NCBI GenBank assembly: GCA_025934375.1
Contig: JAICYD010000007.1
Location: 34,327 to 98,326, forward strand
Direction: 5' to 3'
Source of the DNA: Streptosporangiaceae bacterium
GTDB taxonomy: Bacteria; Actinomycetota; Actinomycetes; Streptosporangiales; Streptosporangiaceae
Length of the DNA stretch: 64,000 nt
Shown: piece by piece, positions 51,466 through 59,962 of the stretch
Position numbering within the stretch: position 1 is the first letter of the stretch
How the letters are laid out: every line of letters starts with the position of its first letter
The notes under the pieces: model-generated
Database searches by the model: none
Told to the model about the DNA's origin: nothing
What the model saw: only the letters and a program-made list of their open reading frames with translations
Program-made: the position numbers and the translations under genes

Positions 51466-52938
51466 TCAGGTCAGGTGCCGCGGGAAGCGGACGACGGCCC
51501 GCAGTCCGGGCGGTTCGGTGGCAGGCTCAAGGCGGGCGACGCCGCCGTGGGCCTGAGCGGTCGCGCGGACGATCGCCAGGCCCAGGCCCGCCCCGCCGGG
51601 GTCGTCGCCGTCACGGCTGCGGGCGGAATCCAGCCGGGCGAAGCGGTCGAAGGCGCGCTCCAGGTCGGCGGCCGGGATGCCCGGGCCGTCGTCGGTCACG
51701 GTGACCTCCGCCCAGTTGCCGTCGGCGCGGACCCCGACCGTCACCGTCGACTTGGCGTAGCGCGCCGCGTTGTCGAGGAGGTTGACCAGCAGCCGGTCCA
51801 GCCCGTCGCGGTCCCCCAGGACGACGGCCGCGCCGGGTACCGCGTCCGGCTGGACGCCGGGCCCGGGCTCGCGCGCGGCGGCCACGGTGACCACCTCCAC
51901 CTTGGCGCCCTCGTAACGAGCGGCGACGTCAGTGGCGAGCACCGCCAGGTCGACGGGAGCCCGGCGGCCGCGGTCGGCCCCGCTGCCGCTGCCGGAGCTC
52001 TCGTCCAGGCGGGCCAGCAGCAGCAGGTCCTCGGCGAGGCGAGCCAGCCGCAGGGTGTCGGCATGCACGTCGCGCGCCGTCGCCTCCCAGTCCTGCAGCC
52101 CCGGATGATCCAGCGCCACCTCGAGCTGGGTGCGGATCGACGCGATCGGGCTGCGCAGCTCGTGCGCGGTGTCTGAGACCAGGGCGCGCTGCTTGCGCTG
52201 GGCGGCAGCCAGCCGGGACAGCATGTCGTTCAAGGTCAGGGCCAGTTCCCGGACCTCATCGCGCGCCTCCGGGACCGGCAGGTCAGAGCGCGGGACCCCC
52301 GTCCCCGCGATCCGCCCCGCGGCCCGGCGCAGCGCGCCGACCGGCCGCAACGTCGAGCCCACGACGAGCCAGGTGACCCAGGTGAACAGGCCGAACAGCA
52401 CCGGCGTGCCCGCCACGAGCGCCCGCGCGACGACCGTGAGGCTGTCGGAGACCGAGGTGTACGGCACCGCCGCGATGACCAGCGAACCGTCGGAGGCGGC
52501 GATGGCGTCCACCCGCAGCATCGACGGAATCCCGAACGCCGGGCCGTCCAGCAGGCGGCCCGCGCGCGTGGCGGCGCTCGCCGCCGCCTGCGATCGCGAC
52601 AGCAGCGGCACCAGCCGGTCAGCTCCCGGTGACACGTTGACGATCCGGCCGAGGGGGTCAAGCACCTGCACGGTGACCCCCGGGGCGACCGGGACCGGAG
52701 TGGGCAGCCGGTGCGCGTTGATCAGGGCCGCGACCCCGGAGGCGGCCTGCCGGGCGGAATCATCCAGCGAGCGGGTCAGCGAGACCCGCAAGACGTTGAA
52801 CAGCAGCAGGTCAAAGACCGCGAACGTCACCAGCAGGCCGGCCGCGGCCACCATCGTCACCCGGGCGCGCAGGCCCCGGCGCCGCCACCAGCGGGCCGGC
52901 GAGCCCCGCGCGGGCTCGCGCCCTTCCTCGGCGACCAC
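51466..52938 (-). CDS. Sensor histidine kinase (HK1)
   Basis: The 490-residue membrane kinase has two transmembrane helices flanking an outer sensor of about 120 residues (VTMVAAAGLLVTFAVFDLLL and LVAGTPVLFGLFTWVTWLVV), a HAMP-like linker, the phospho-acceptor His in SDTAHELRSPIASIRTQLEV and the ATPase box (LLVNLLDNAARYAKST, VTDDGPGIPAADLERAFDRF, GAGLGLAIVRATAQAHGG). It overlaps the stop of RR1 by one base (TAGTG) and is surely its cognate kinase. Confidence 0.93.
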   Translation of the reverse strand: MVAEEGREPARGSPARWWRRRGLRARVTMVAAAGLLVTFAVFDLLLFNVLRVSLTRSLDDSARQAASGVAALINAHRLPTPVPVAPGVTVQVLDPLGRIVNVSPGADRLVPLLSRSQAAASAATRAGRLLDGPAFGIPSMLRVDAIAASDGSLVIAAVPYTSVSDSLTVVARALVAGTPVLFGLFTWVTWLVVGSTLRPVGALRRAAGRIAGTGVPRSDLPVPEARDEVRELALTLNDMLSRLAAAQRKQRALVSDTAHELRSPIASIRTQLEVALDHPGLQDWEATARDVHADTLRLARLAEDLLLLARLDESSGSGSGADRGRRAPVDLAVLATDVAARYEGAKVEVVTVAAAREPGPGVQPDAVPGAAVVLGDRDGLDRLLVNLLDNAARYAKSTVTVGVRADGNWAEVTVTDDGPGIPAADLERAFDRFARLDSARSRDGDDPGGAGLGLAIVRATAQAHGGVARLEPATEPPGLRAVVRFPRHLT

Positions 52939-53648
52939 TACCCGCCGTCGGCGGCGAGGCGGTACCCCGCCCCGCGCACCGTCTGCACCGTACGTCGCCC
53001 GAACGGCACGTCGATCTTCTTGCGCAGGTAACCGACGTACACCTCGACGACATTCAGGTCCGCGATGTCGTCTGCGGAGTCCCAGACGTGCGAGAGCAGG
53101 TCGGCCTTGGAGACCACCGAGCCCGCCTGCCGCATCAGGAACTCCAGCAGCGCGAACTCCCGGGCCGTCAGCGAGACCGGCGCGGCCCCCCGGCGCACCT
53201 CCCGCGACGCGGGGTCCAGCGACAGGTCGCCGCAGCGCAAGACCGGCGGCCGGGGAACCACGCCCCGGCGCAGCAGCGCCCGCAGCCGGGCGGCGAGCAC
53301 CACGTAGGAGAAGGGCTTGGTCAGGTAGTCATCCGCCCCGAGGTCAAGCGCGTCCGCCTGGTCGTATTCACCGTCCTTGGCCGACAAGACGAGCACCGGC
53401 ACCCAGTTCTCCGCCGCCCGCAATTCCTGGCACACCCGGTATCCCGACAGCCCCGGCAGCATGATGTCGAGCACGACGCTGTCGTAGGCGCCCTCGCGGG
53501 CCAGGTGCAGCCCCGTCACCCCGTCGTGAGCCAGGTCCACGACGAAGCCCTCGGCCTCCAGGCCCCGCTTCACGGCGGCGGCCAGCCGCCGCTCATCCTC
53601 CACGACAAGCACCCGCACTCCCCCAGTCTCCCCGACGCCCGCCGTCAT
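52938..53648 (-). CDS. OmpR-family response regulator (RR1)
   Basis: The 236-residue protein has a receiver domain (RVLVVEDERRLAAAVKRGLE, phospho-Asp in YDSVVLDIMLPGLSG, Lys in DDYLTKPFSYVVL) and an OmpR/PhoB winged helix (FALLEFLMRQAGSVVSKADL, LNVVEVYVGYLRKKIDVPFG, TVQTVRGAGYRLA). It is paired with HK1. A region upstream (TTCTCAG at 53658-53664 and TTCTTGG at 53669-53675, 11 bp apart) is a plausible self-binding site. A terminal ATG at 53648 starts it. Confidence 0.93.
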   Translation of the reverse strand: MTAGVGETGGVRVLVVEDERRLAAAVKRGLEAEGFVVDLAHDGVTGLHLAREGAYDSVVLDIMLPGLSGYRVCQELRAAENWVPVLVLSAKDGEYDQADALDLGADDYLTKPFSYVVLAARLRALLRRGVVPRPPVLRCGDLSLDPASREVRRGAAPVSLTAREFALLEFLMRQAGSVVSKADLLSHVWDSADDIADLNVVEVYVGYLRKKIDVPFGRRTVQTVRGAGYRLAADGG

Positions 53649-54191
53649 CGCGAACGCTTCTCAGCGTTTTCTTGGGAGGCACGCACCAGCCCCCCAATCC
53701 CCCCGCTGGTGCGGCCTCCGTCCGTATGCCCGGCGGCGCCCTGGCCCGGGACTAGCGCCTTCCGGGGGTGTCCGTCGCTAGGGCCACTCGGGCGCCGAGT
53801 TGAAACTTACATCTCGGTAGTTTGCCGTCGGCGAACGTGAATCAGCGATCAGCGGTGGTCAGGTAAGACCGGCGACCGGGCTAAGCAAAAAATTTACTAT
53901 TGTCCAGATCATCGGGGCTTGGCCGGGAACGCGGGTACGGAATGATGACGAAAATGTCATCTTGCCCTTGGCGCGCCTGGGATTGCATGGCCGACACCCG
54001 TCCTGGCACGCTTTCCCCGGCTGACCTGCGCAATCGGTTGCACCGAGCGAGGGCGGGCGACCGGCCCTCGCAGACTTTGCCGCAATCGATTGTGGAGATG
54101 GCCCGGAAAACGAGACGCCACTGCCTGATTCCGATGTTGACCCCCGCACTGGTGACAGAGAACATACGGAGAGCACGCGTCCAGCTGGCAG
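53649..54191. other. 543-bp regulatory gap between two two-component systems
   Basis: No gene is convincing here; a 110-codon open frame at 53900 lacks any recognised domain. The gap holds the AACGCT/AGCGTT inverted repeat and TTCTnnG direct repeat near 53653-53675, and a hairpin CGCACCAGC (53682-53690) with GCTGGTGCG (53705-53713) in the RR1 leader. Three TCAG cores lie at 53842-53863, followed by an AT-rich stretch at 53885-53905. The last TCAGGTAAGAC (53859-53869) is identical to the htrA2 promoter at 58397-58407. Confidence 0.55.
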
Positions 54192-54944
54192 GTGACAGTG
54201 CCCCATCCGGGTCGCATCCTGATCGTCGATGACGAGCCAAAGATTCGCTCGTTCATCGGCCGTGCCCTGTCCGCCGCCGGGTATGCCACTGAGTTCGCCG
54301 CCAGCGGCGCCGAAGGGCTGCAGTCCGCGCTCGACGGACATTACGACCTTGTCATCTTGGACCTGGTCATGCCCGATCTGGACGGCCGGCAGGTCCTCGG
54401 CAGGCTGCTGCGGGCGCACCCGGGCCAGGCCGTCATCGTCTTGTCCTGCGTGGCGGACGTGGCGGCGAAGGTCGACTGCCTGGAGCGGGGCGCGCAGGAC
54501 TACCTGACTAAGCCGTTCTCGCTCGCGGAGTTGCTGGCCCGGGTCCGGGTCCGGCTGCGCGGCGACGTGAGCCTGGAGGTGCTGGCCGGGGCAGCCGCCC
54601 ACCCCGCGCCAGCAGACACCACCCCAGCGACGATGGAGGTGCCCACGACACCCGGAGAGCTGATCAGGGCGGGCGGGGTCACGCTCGATACCGGCCGGCT
54701 AGCCGCCGACATCGGCCACGGGCCGGTTCCGCTGACCAGGCTGGAGTTCATGCTGCTGCGCGAGCTCGCCGAGCATCCCGGCCAGTCCGTGCCCAAGGTC
54801 AGGCTGCTGGCGTCGGTCTGGGGCTACGACTTTGACCCCGGCTCGAACGTCGTCGACGTCTGCGTGCGCCGGGTGCGCTCCAAGCTGGGCTTTGACCTGA
54901 TCAAGACGGTGCGCGGTGAAGGCTACCAGCTCGCTGTCCGATGA
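54192..54944 (+). CDS. OmpR-family response regulator (RR2)
   Basis: The 250-residue protein has a receiver (RILIVDDEPKIRSFIGRALS, phospho-Asp in DLVILDLVMPDLDG, Lys in DYLTKPFSLAELLAR) and a winged-helix effector (LTRLEFMLLRELAEHPGQSV, VVDVCVRRVRSKLGFDLIKT, RGEGYQLAVR). A Pro/Thr-rich linker of about 30 residues separates them. GTG 54192 is the start, with only GGCAG upstream. It overlaps HK2 by 29 nt. Its own promoter region carries TCAG repeats, so it is the best candidate regulator of the downstream protease genes. Confidence 0.92.
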   Translation: MTVPHPGRILIVDDEPKIRSFIGRALSAAGYATEFAASGAEGLQSALDGHYDLVILDLVMPDLDGRQVLGRLLRAHPGQAVIVLSCVADVAAKVDCLERGAQDYLTKPFSLAELLARVRVRLRGDVSLEVLAGAAAHPAPADTTPATMEVPTTPGELIRAGGVTLDTGRLAADIGHGPVPLTRLEFMLLRELAEHPGQSVPKVRLLASVWGYDFDPGSNVVDVCVRRVRSKLGFDLIKTVRGEGYQLAVR

Positions 54945-56244
54945 GGACGCTTCAGGGCCACCTGAGGCCCCGCGGCCTCAGGCCAGCCCGCCGCGACTCC
55001 GCCTCGCGCAGCGGATCGCGGCCGGCCTGCCCGCCCAGCCCGCGGCCAGGAACGCACCCCGGCTGTCGGGCCTCGACCTGGCGTGGACGATCTTCTCGGT
55101 ACTCAACCTGATCGCGATCTTCTGGTTCGAGAACTGGGAGACGATCCCGTTCCACTTCATCTGGATCAGCCTCACGGTGCTGTACGGGTTCCGCAGCTGG
55201 GCCTCCCGGCCGACCATGTGGGTGCTGGCCATCGTCATGGTGACGACGAGCGCCGGCATCGGCCTTGACGTCTACCGGGGCACCGAGCCGGCCCAGGAGC
55301 TGACCGAGGTCCCGCTGATGGCGGCGGTGTTCTGGGCCATGGTGTGGCACGTGCACCGCAAGCAGGCCGCGGAGAACGAGTACCACGTCATCAGCGAGGC
55401 GAACGCGCGCATGCTGAGCGATCAGCGGCAGTTCGTGCAGGACGCGGCGCACCAGCTCCGGACCCCGATCACGATCGCCCTGGGTCACGCGGAACTGCTG
55501 TCCGACAGCCTGGCCGACCGAGCCGCCCCGTCCGGCCGAGCGGCCCTGGCCGGCCGAGCGGCCCTGGCCGGCCGAGCGGCCCTGGCCAGGCGGACAGCCC
55601 CCGGCAGGCGGACCGCTCATGGCCTGCGCCAGGAGCGCCAGGACATCCGCGTGGTGATCGGCGAGCTGTTCCGGTTGCGCCGGATCGCGCAGAACCTGCT
55701 CGTCATCGCGGCGGCCTCCGATCCGGAGTTCCTGCAGCCCGAGCCCGTCTCCCTCGACCAGCTCGCGGCCGACGTCATCTGCCGGTGGCGCCCCACGGCC
55801 AGCCGCCGCTGGCAGCTCGGCCGGCTGGACCCGGTGACGTTGCCGGCCGACCAGGAACGGCTCAGCCTGGCGATCGACGCCCTGCTTGACAACGCCGTCC
55901 GGCATACCGCTGAGGGTGATGTCATACAGTTGTCTGTCGTCAGGAGCGAGCCGGGCACTCCGGCGCGGCTGATCGTCAGCGATGGCGGCAGCGGCATACC
56001 GGAAGACCAGCAGCACCTGATCTTCGAGCGGTTCCGCACGGGCCACGGTGGCCAGTCGCGGGGCACGGGCCTGGGCCTTGCCCTCGTCCGGGCGGTCGCG
56101 CGGGCACACGGCGGTGACGTGAGCGTGCGCAGCACGCTCGGCGCGGGCAGCGAGTTCGAGGTCACGCTGCCGGCCTCGGCCGGCAGCGCCCGGGACCCTG
56201 GAGCCGCCGAGCAGCGAGGGTCGTCGAACGGTGCGGGCCGGTAA
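54916..56244 (+). CDS. Intramembrane-type sensor histidine kinase (HK2) with insertion in the dimerisation hairpin
   Basis: The 442-residue kinase has four transmembrane helices with almost no outer domain (WTIFSVLNLIAIFWFENW, FHFIWISLTVLYGFRSW, MWVLAIVMVTTSAGIGLDV, LMAAVFWAMVWHVH), so it may sense within the membrane. The His box is DAAHQLRTPITIALGHAELL and the ATPase boxes are LAIDALLDNAVRHT, VSDGGSGIPEDQQHLIFERF and GTGLGLALVRAVARAHGG. Between the two dimerisation helices sits about 38 extra residues from three 18-bp repeats (GRAALA). GTG 54916 overlaps RR2. TlpA and HtrA1 follow on the same strand. Confidence 0.9.
   Translation: MKATSSLSDEDASGPPEAPRPQASPPRLRLAQRIAAGLPAQPAARNAPRLSGLDLAWTIFSVLNLIAIFWFENWETIPFHFIWISLTVLYGFRSWASRPTMWVLAIVMVTTSAGIGLDVYRGTEPAQELTEVPLMAAVFWAMVWHVHRKQAAENEYHVISEANARMLSDQRQFVQDAAHQLRTPITIALGHAELLSDSLADRAAPSGRAALAGRAALAGRAALARRTAPGRRTAHGLRQERQDIRVVIGELFRLRRIAQNLLVIAAASDPEFLQPEPVSLDQLAADVICRWRPTASRRWQLGRLDPVTLPADQERLSLAIDALLDNAVRHTAEGDVIQLSVVRSEPGTPARLIVSDGGSGIPEDQQHLIFERFRTGHGGQSRGTGLGLALVRAVARAHGGDVSVRSTLGAGSEFEVTLPASAGSARDPGAAEQRGSSNGAGR
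55532..55585 (+). repeat. Three 18-bp tandem units in HK2
   Basis: Three exact copies of an 18-bp unit encode GRAALA three times, in frame, between helix 1 and helix 2 of the kinase dimerisation hairpin. Confidence 0.85.
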
Positions 56245-56280
56245 CTAGCCAGGCCCGCGGGCAGTGAGGAGTCCGAGGCG

Positions 56281-56922
56281 GTGACGGATCGGGTGCGCCG
56301 GGCCGTGCGGCTGGTAGCCCAGCACAAGCTGGGCGCCGCGATGGCCGCCCTGCTCGTGGTGGCGGCCATCGTCGGGGTAACCAGCGGATCGCTGAACGGC
56401 GCGCCGCCGGGAACGGCGGGGACCCCGTCAGCCTCCCGGCCGGCCGTCGCCCCCGCCTTCACGCTGGCGGCCCTGGCCGCGCCGGGCCAGGGCGGCCCAG
56501 CCGGGTCCGCGAAGGGCAGTCAGCCGGTCTCGTTGAGCCAATACCAGGGCAGGCCGCTCATCGTGAACTTCTGGGCCTCCTGGTGTGTCCCCTGCCAGCA
56601 GGAGACGCCCATGCTGGCCAGCTTCTACAAGGCCCACGGCGGGCAGGTGGTCATCGTCGGCGTCGACTCCAACGACTCGACCGCCAAGGCGATCGCCTTC
56701 CTGCGGGCCAAGGGCGTCACTTACCCGATCGGCGCCGACCCCCGGCTCGCCACCGCCGACGCCTACGACGTCGCCGCCTTCCCCCAGACGTTCTTCCTCG
56801 ACTCGGCGCACCGCGTCGTCGACCGGGTCTTCGGCCCCCTGACGACCGCCAGGCTGGACAAGGGTGTCCAGCTCATGACAGCGAAAGACGACACGTCGGG
56901 CAAGTTACGGTTGGTTACATAA
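56281..56922 (+). CDS. TlpA-like membrane-anchored thioredoxin
   Basis: The 213-residue thiol-disulfide protein has an N-terminal anchor helix (LGAAMAALLVVAAIVGVTSG) and a thioredoxin fold with the active site WASWCVPCQQE (CVPC), VIVGVDSNDSTAKAIAFL and the cis-Pro in AAFPQTFFLD. It should reduce or exchange disulfides outside the membrane, for instance for cytochrome maturation or for the adjacent proteases. GTG 56281 follows GTGAGGAG. It is 36 nt after HK2 and 38 nt before htrA1, probably in one operon. Confidence 0.92.
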   Translation: MTDRVRRAVRLVAQHKLGAAMAALLVVAAIVGVTSGSLNGAPPGTAGTPSASRPAVAPAFTLAALAAPGQGGPAGSAKGSQPVSLSQYQGRPLIVNFWASWCVPCQQETPMLASFYKAHGGQVVIVGVDSNDSTAKAIAFLRAKGVTYPIGADPRLATADAYDVAAFPQTFFLDSAHRVVDRVFGPLTTARLDKGVQLMTAKDDTSGKLRLVT

Positions 56923-56960
56923 AGGAGTGGGACGGCTACTCTCCGGGAAAATTGGAGGAT

Positions 56961-58301
56961 GTGACATCTGAGCCGCGACGCGCCATTGCCCTGGCGCTGA
57001 CGGCCGTCATGTTCGCCGCCGTCAGCTCCTGCGGGGTCCTGGCGATGACCGGGGACCCCGCCCCGCCCCGGCCCGGCACCGTCGCGAAATCCACCGGGCG
57101 GGCGCTCAGCGGCCGGGCCATCTACGCCAGGCTCGCGCCCACCGTCGTCGACGTGAGCTCGTCACTGCGCTACGACGCCGAGACCGCCGACGGGACCGGC
57201 TTCGTGATCAACGCGGCCACCGCGCTGATCCTCACCAACAACCACGTCATCAGGGACGCCACCGAGGTGACGGTGACGCTCACCTCGACCGGCCGCCAGT
57301 ACCCGGCCAGGATCGTTGGCACCGACGTGCCCGCGGACGTGGCCCTGCTGCAACTGCAAGGCGCGGCGGGCCCGAACGGCCCCGTCATTCCCGGCCTGGT
57401 CGTGGCGCCGGTCGGCGACTCCGAGGCCATCACGGTGGGAGCACCGGTGCTGGCCATCGGCAACCAGGCGGGCGCGGGCGGGGCGCCGGCCGTCACCACG
57501 GGCGTCATCAGCGGCCTCGGGCAGACCATCCAGGCCAACGACGCCGGCTCCAGGTTCACCGAGACGCTGCACAACATGCTGCAAACTAGCGCCCGCATCG
57601 CTCCCGGAGACTCCGGCGGCCCCCTCGCCGACCGGGCCGGCCAGGTCATCGGCATGAACACCGCGGCCGGGTCCGGCGCCGCCGACCGCTCCGGCTACGC
57701 CATCCCGATCGACGACGCGCTGATCGCGGCCCGGCTCATCGCGGCCGGACAGCCGGCCCCGGGCGTGACGATTGGCACGCACGGGTTCCTGGGGGTGGTT
57801 CTCGCACGGCAAGGCGGTGGTCACCCAGGCAGTGCTCACCCAGGCAGTGCTCACCCAGGCAGTGCTCACTCAAGCAGTGCTCACTCAAGCGGTGCTCACC
57901 CATCCGCAACGCCCCCGCGCGCTCCCACCGGCAAGTCATCCGCTCCTTCCGCGTGCGCGCCGACCATCGCCGCCGCGGCGGCGTCCGTCCCAGCCCCCTC
58001 GTCGCGCCCGGGGGCGCTTGTCGCCGGGGTGCTGTGCGGGACCGGCGCGGCCACGGCCGGCCTGGCCGCCGGCGACGTCATCACCAACGCCAACGGCCAC
58101 CGGATAACCTCCCCGGGCGCGCTCACCGCGCTGATGAGAGCCGGCCAGCCGGGGACCCTGGTCACGGTGACCTGGATCACCGCCAGCGGGCACCCGCGAT
58201 CCAGGCAGGTCCGGCTCGATACCGCCCCGGCTGTGTTACGTGGGGGATACGCACCACTCCCCAACTCACGGATGCCTTTTGAGTTTGTGATCCGCGAATA
58301 A
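56961..58301 (+). CDS. HtrA-like serine protease lipoprotein (htrA1)
   Basis: The 446-residue trypsin-like protease carries a lipobox (AVMFAAVSSCGVL; Cys near residue 23), so it is probably a membrane-anchored lipoprotein. The S1C triad is complete: His in LTNNHVIRDATE, Asp in DVPADVALLQL and Ser in APGDSGGPLAD. A C-terminal PDZ domain (GVLCGTGAATAGLAAGDVIT) follows a linker made of five 15-bp tandem repeats (HPGSA/HSSSA, 57822-57896). The start GTG 56961 has GGAGG only 2 nt upstream; TTG 56952 is an alternative. It continues the RR2-HK2-TlpA unit. Role: envelope protein quality control. Confidence 0.88.
   Translation: MTSEPRRAIALALTAVMFAAVSSCGVLAMTGDPAPPRPGTVAKSTGRALSGRAIYARLAPTVVDVSSSLRYDAETADGTGFVINAATALILTNNHVIRDATEVTVTLTSTGRQYPARIVGTDVPADVALLQLQGAAGPNGPVIPGLVVAPVGDSEAITVGAPVLAIGNQAGAGGAPAVTTGVISGLGQTIQANDAGSRFTETLHNMLQTSARIAPGDSGGPLADRAGQVIGMNTAAGSGAADRSGYAIPIDDALIAARLIAAGQPAPGVTIGTHGFLGVVLARQGGGHPGSAHPGSAHPGSAHSSSAHSSGAHPSATPPRAPTGKSSAPSACAPTIAAAAASVPAPSSRPGALVAGVLCGTGAATAGLAAGDVITNANGHRITSPGALTALMRAGQPGTLVTVTWITASGHPRSRQVRLDTAPAVLRGGYAPLPNSRMPFEFVIRE
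57822..57896 (+). repeat. Five 15-bp tandem units in the htrA1 linker
   Basis: Units CACCCAGGCAGTGCT (three exact, two diverged) encode a His-Pro-Gly-Ser-Ala style linker between protease and PDZ domains. Copy number could vary without shifting the frame. Confidence 0.9.
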
Positions 58302-58385
58302 TCTTGCGCTATGACCGTGAAAAGTCTCCCTGTATCGAAAGCTCTTCGCGCTAAGGTCGCGGCTCGATAGGCTGCTAGTGGGTTA

Positions 58386-58429
58386 GCAGGTGGCGTTCAG
58401 GTAAGACTCAGGCTGGTGTCGCGTAATTG
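58386..58429 (+). promoter_or_regulatory. TCAGG-repeat promoter of htrA2
   Basis: CAGG cores start at 58387, 58398 and 58409 (GCAGG, TCAGG, TCAGG), exactly 11 bp apart, one helical turn. A -10-like TAATTG lies at 58424-58429, 16 nt after the start of the last repeat and 5 nt before the ATG at 58435, so the transcript may be nearly leaderless. Confidence 0.55.
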
Positions 58430-58434
58430 GGACG

Positions 58435-59850
58435 ATGACTGAGCGAATGACAGAGCAGTGGTACGGACAGGTACCTGAACCGCCGCGCCCGCGCGGGCGC
58501 TCCCGGTTCCTGACGTTCACGCTGGTCGTGGTGCTCGCCGCCGCCGCGGGCGCGGGCGGGGTGATCGCCTTGCGCGGGAACGCCGGCGCCCCGCACGCCA
58601 GCCCGGGCACCGCATCGCCGGCTCAAGGGGCGCCGCGCACAGGATCGCCGGGCACGGTGTCACCGGGCACGGTGTCGCCGGGCGGCGCTGTGCCCGGCTC
58701 GGCGGGCGCTGGCGGTCAGGGCGGCCAGGCCGGGGCGGGCGCGAGCGCCCTTCCGGTGCCGCCCGCGAGCGCTCCGCCGGCCGCCAACGGGAAGCTGGAC
58801 GCCCAGGCGGTCGCGGATGAGGTCCAGCCGGGCATGGTGAACGTCAGCGCCCCGGCGGCCTACGCCTCCGCGCTGTCGGCCGGGACCGGCATCGTCTTGT
58901 CGGCCAGCGGCCTGGTGCTCACCAACAACCACGTGATCCGCGGCACGACCGCGCCCACCGCGACGCTGGTGAACTCCGGTAAGACGTACAAGGCGAGGAT
59001 CTTGGGCTACGACGCCGCCAATGACGTGGCGCTCTTGCAGCTCATCGGCGCGTCCGGGCTGACGCCGGTCACCGTCGGCAACTCCGACGCGGTCCGGGTG
59101 GGCCAGGCGGTGCTTGGCCTGGGCAACGCGCAAGGACAAGGCGGTCAGCCCACCGTCGCCGCCGGGCGGGTGACCGCGCTCAACCAGACGATCCGCCCGC
59201 AGGACTCCTCGACGGGCACCGCCGAGACGCTGCACGGGACCATCCAGACCAGCGCGCAGATCCAGGAGGGCGATTCCGGCGGGCCGCTGGCCAGCGCGGC
59301 GGGTCAGGTCATCGGGATGAACACCGCGGCGACGACGACGCAGTCCGTGAACGGGGGCACCGCCACCGCCGGGTACGCGATCCCGATCAACGACGCGCTG
59401 CGGATCGCCCGGCAGATCGCCGCCGGGCAATCCAGCACGACCGTGCAGATCGGCCTGCCCCCGTTCATGGGCATCTCGGTGGCGGACGCGAGCACCGGCT
59501 GTCCCGCCTCCGGCTCCGGTGGGTTCTCGCCCGGCGGGACCGGCGGCGGACTGGGCGGCGGCGGGCTGGGCGGCGGCGGACTGGGCGGCGGCGGACTGGG
59601 CGGCGCCCCGGCGATCAGCTCCGGCGCGCTCATCTGCGGCGTGTACTCCGGCACTCCGGCCAACCACGCGGGGCTGGCCGCGGGCGACGTGATCACCAGC
59701 GCGGACGGCAAGGGCGTCTCCGGCGCCGCCAGGCTCATCGCGATCACCGCGGGCCTGCGCCCGGGCGCCGCCATGTCGCTGAAGTACGTCAACGCCAACG
59801 GGGCGACTCAGTCGGCCACAGTGGCGCTGATCGAAGGGCCCGCTAAGTGA
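58435..59850 (+). CDS. HtrA-like membrane-anchored serine protease with PDZ (htrA2)
   Basis: The 471-residue protease has a short basic cytoplasmic head, one transmembrane anchor (FLTFTLVVVLAAAAGAGGVIA), a Gly/Ser/Pro stalk and the S1C triad: His in LTNNHVIRGTTAPTA, Asp in AANDVALLQLIG and Ser in EGDSGGPLASA. A Gly-rich linker with four 15-bp units (GLGGG; 59551-59607) leads to a PDZ domain (AGLAAGDVITSADGKGVSG). It resembles mycobacterial PepD. ATG 58435 lies directly after a -10-like box. It is the middle of three adjacent htrA paralogues. Confidence 0.93.
   Translation: MTERMTEQWYGQVPEPPRPRGRSRFLTFTLVVVLAAAAGAGGVIALRGNAGAPHASPGTASPAQGAPRTGSPGTVSPGTVSPGGAVPGSAGAGGQGGQAGAGASALPVPPASAPPAANGKLDAQAVADEVQPGMVNVSAPAAYASALSAGTGIVLSASGLVLTNNHVIRGTTAPTATLVNSGKTYKARILGYDAANDVALLQLIGASGLTPVTVGNSDAVRVGQAVLGLGNAQGQGGQPTVAAGRVTALNQTIRPQDSSTGTAETLHGTIQTSAQIQEGDSGGPLASAAGQVIGMNTAATTTQSVNGGTATAGYAIPINDALRIARQIAAGQSSTTVQIGLPPFMGISVADASTGCPASGSGGFSPGGTGGGLGGGGLGGGGLGGGGLGGAPAISSGALICGVYSGTPANHAGLAAGDVITSADGKGVSGAARLIAITAGLRPGAAMSLKYVNANGATQSATVALIEGPAK
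59551..59607 (+). repeat. 15-bp tandem units in the htrA2 linker
   Basis: Four units close to CTGGGCGGCGGCGGA encode repeated Leu-Gly-Gly-Gly-Gly between the protease and PDZ domains. Confidence 0.85.
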
Positions 59851-59884
59851 TAGTGGCTACACCGCAAACCGGGCCAGCCGGGGA

Positions 59885-59903
59885 GCCGGAAGGCATTTCC
59901 GGC
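59885..59903 (+). terminator. Short hairpin after htrA2
   Basis: GCCGGAA (59885-59891) pairs with TTCCGGC (59897-59903) over a 5-nt loop, 35 nt past the htrA2 stop. No U-run follows. It is placed well to stop transcription before the htrA3 promoter. Confidence 0.4.
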
Positions 59904-59962
59904 GGGCGACGGCCGTTACTCCCTCATGGGACATGCGCGGCTAAGAGGGCCGCGTAGCTTAA

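Noticed and set aside
53900..54232. A 110-codon frame in the gap before RR2.
   Set aside because: No recognised domain, no ribosome-binding site, mixed composition, and it overlaps the RR2 start.
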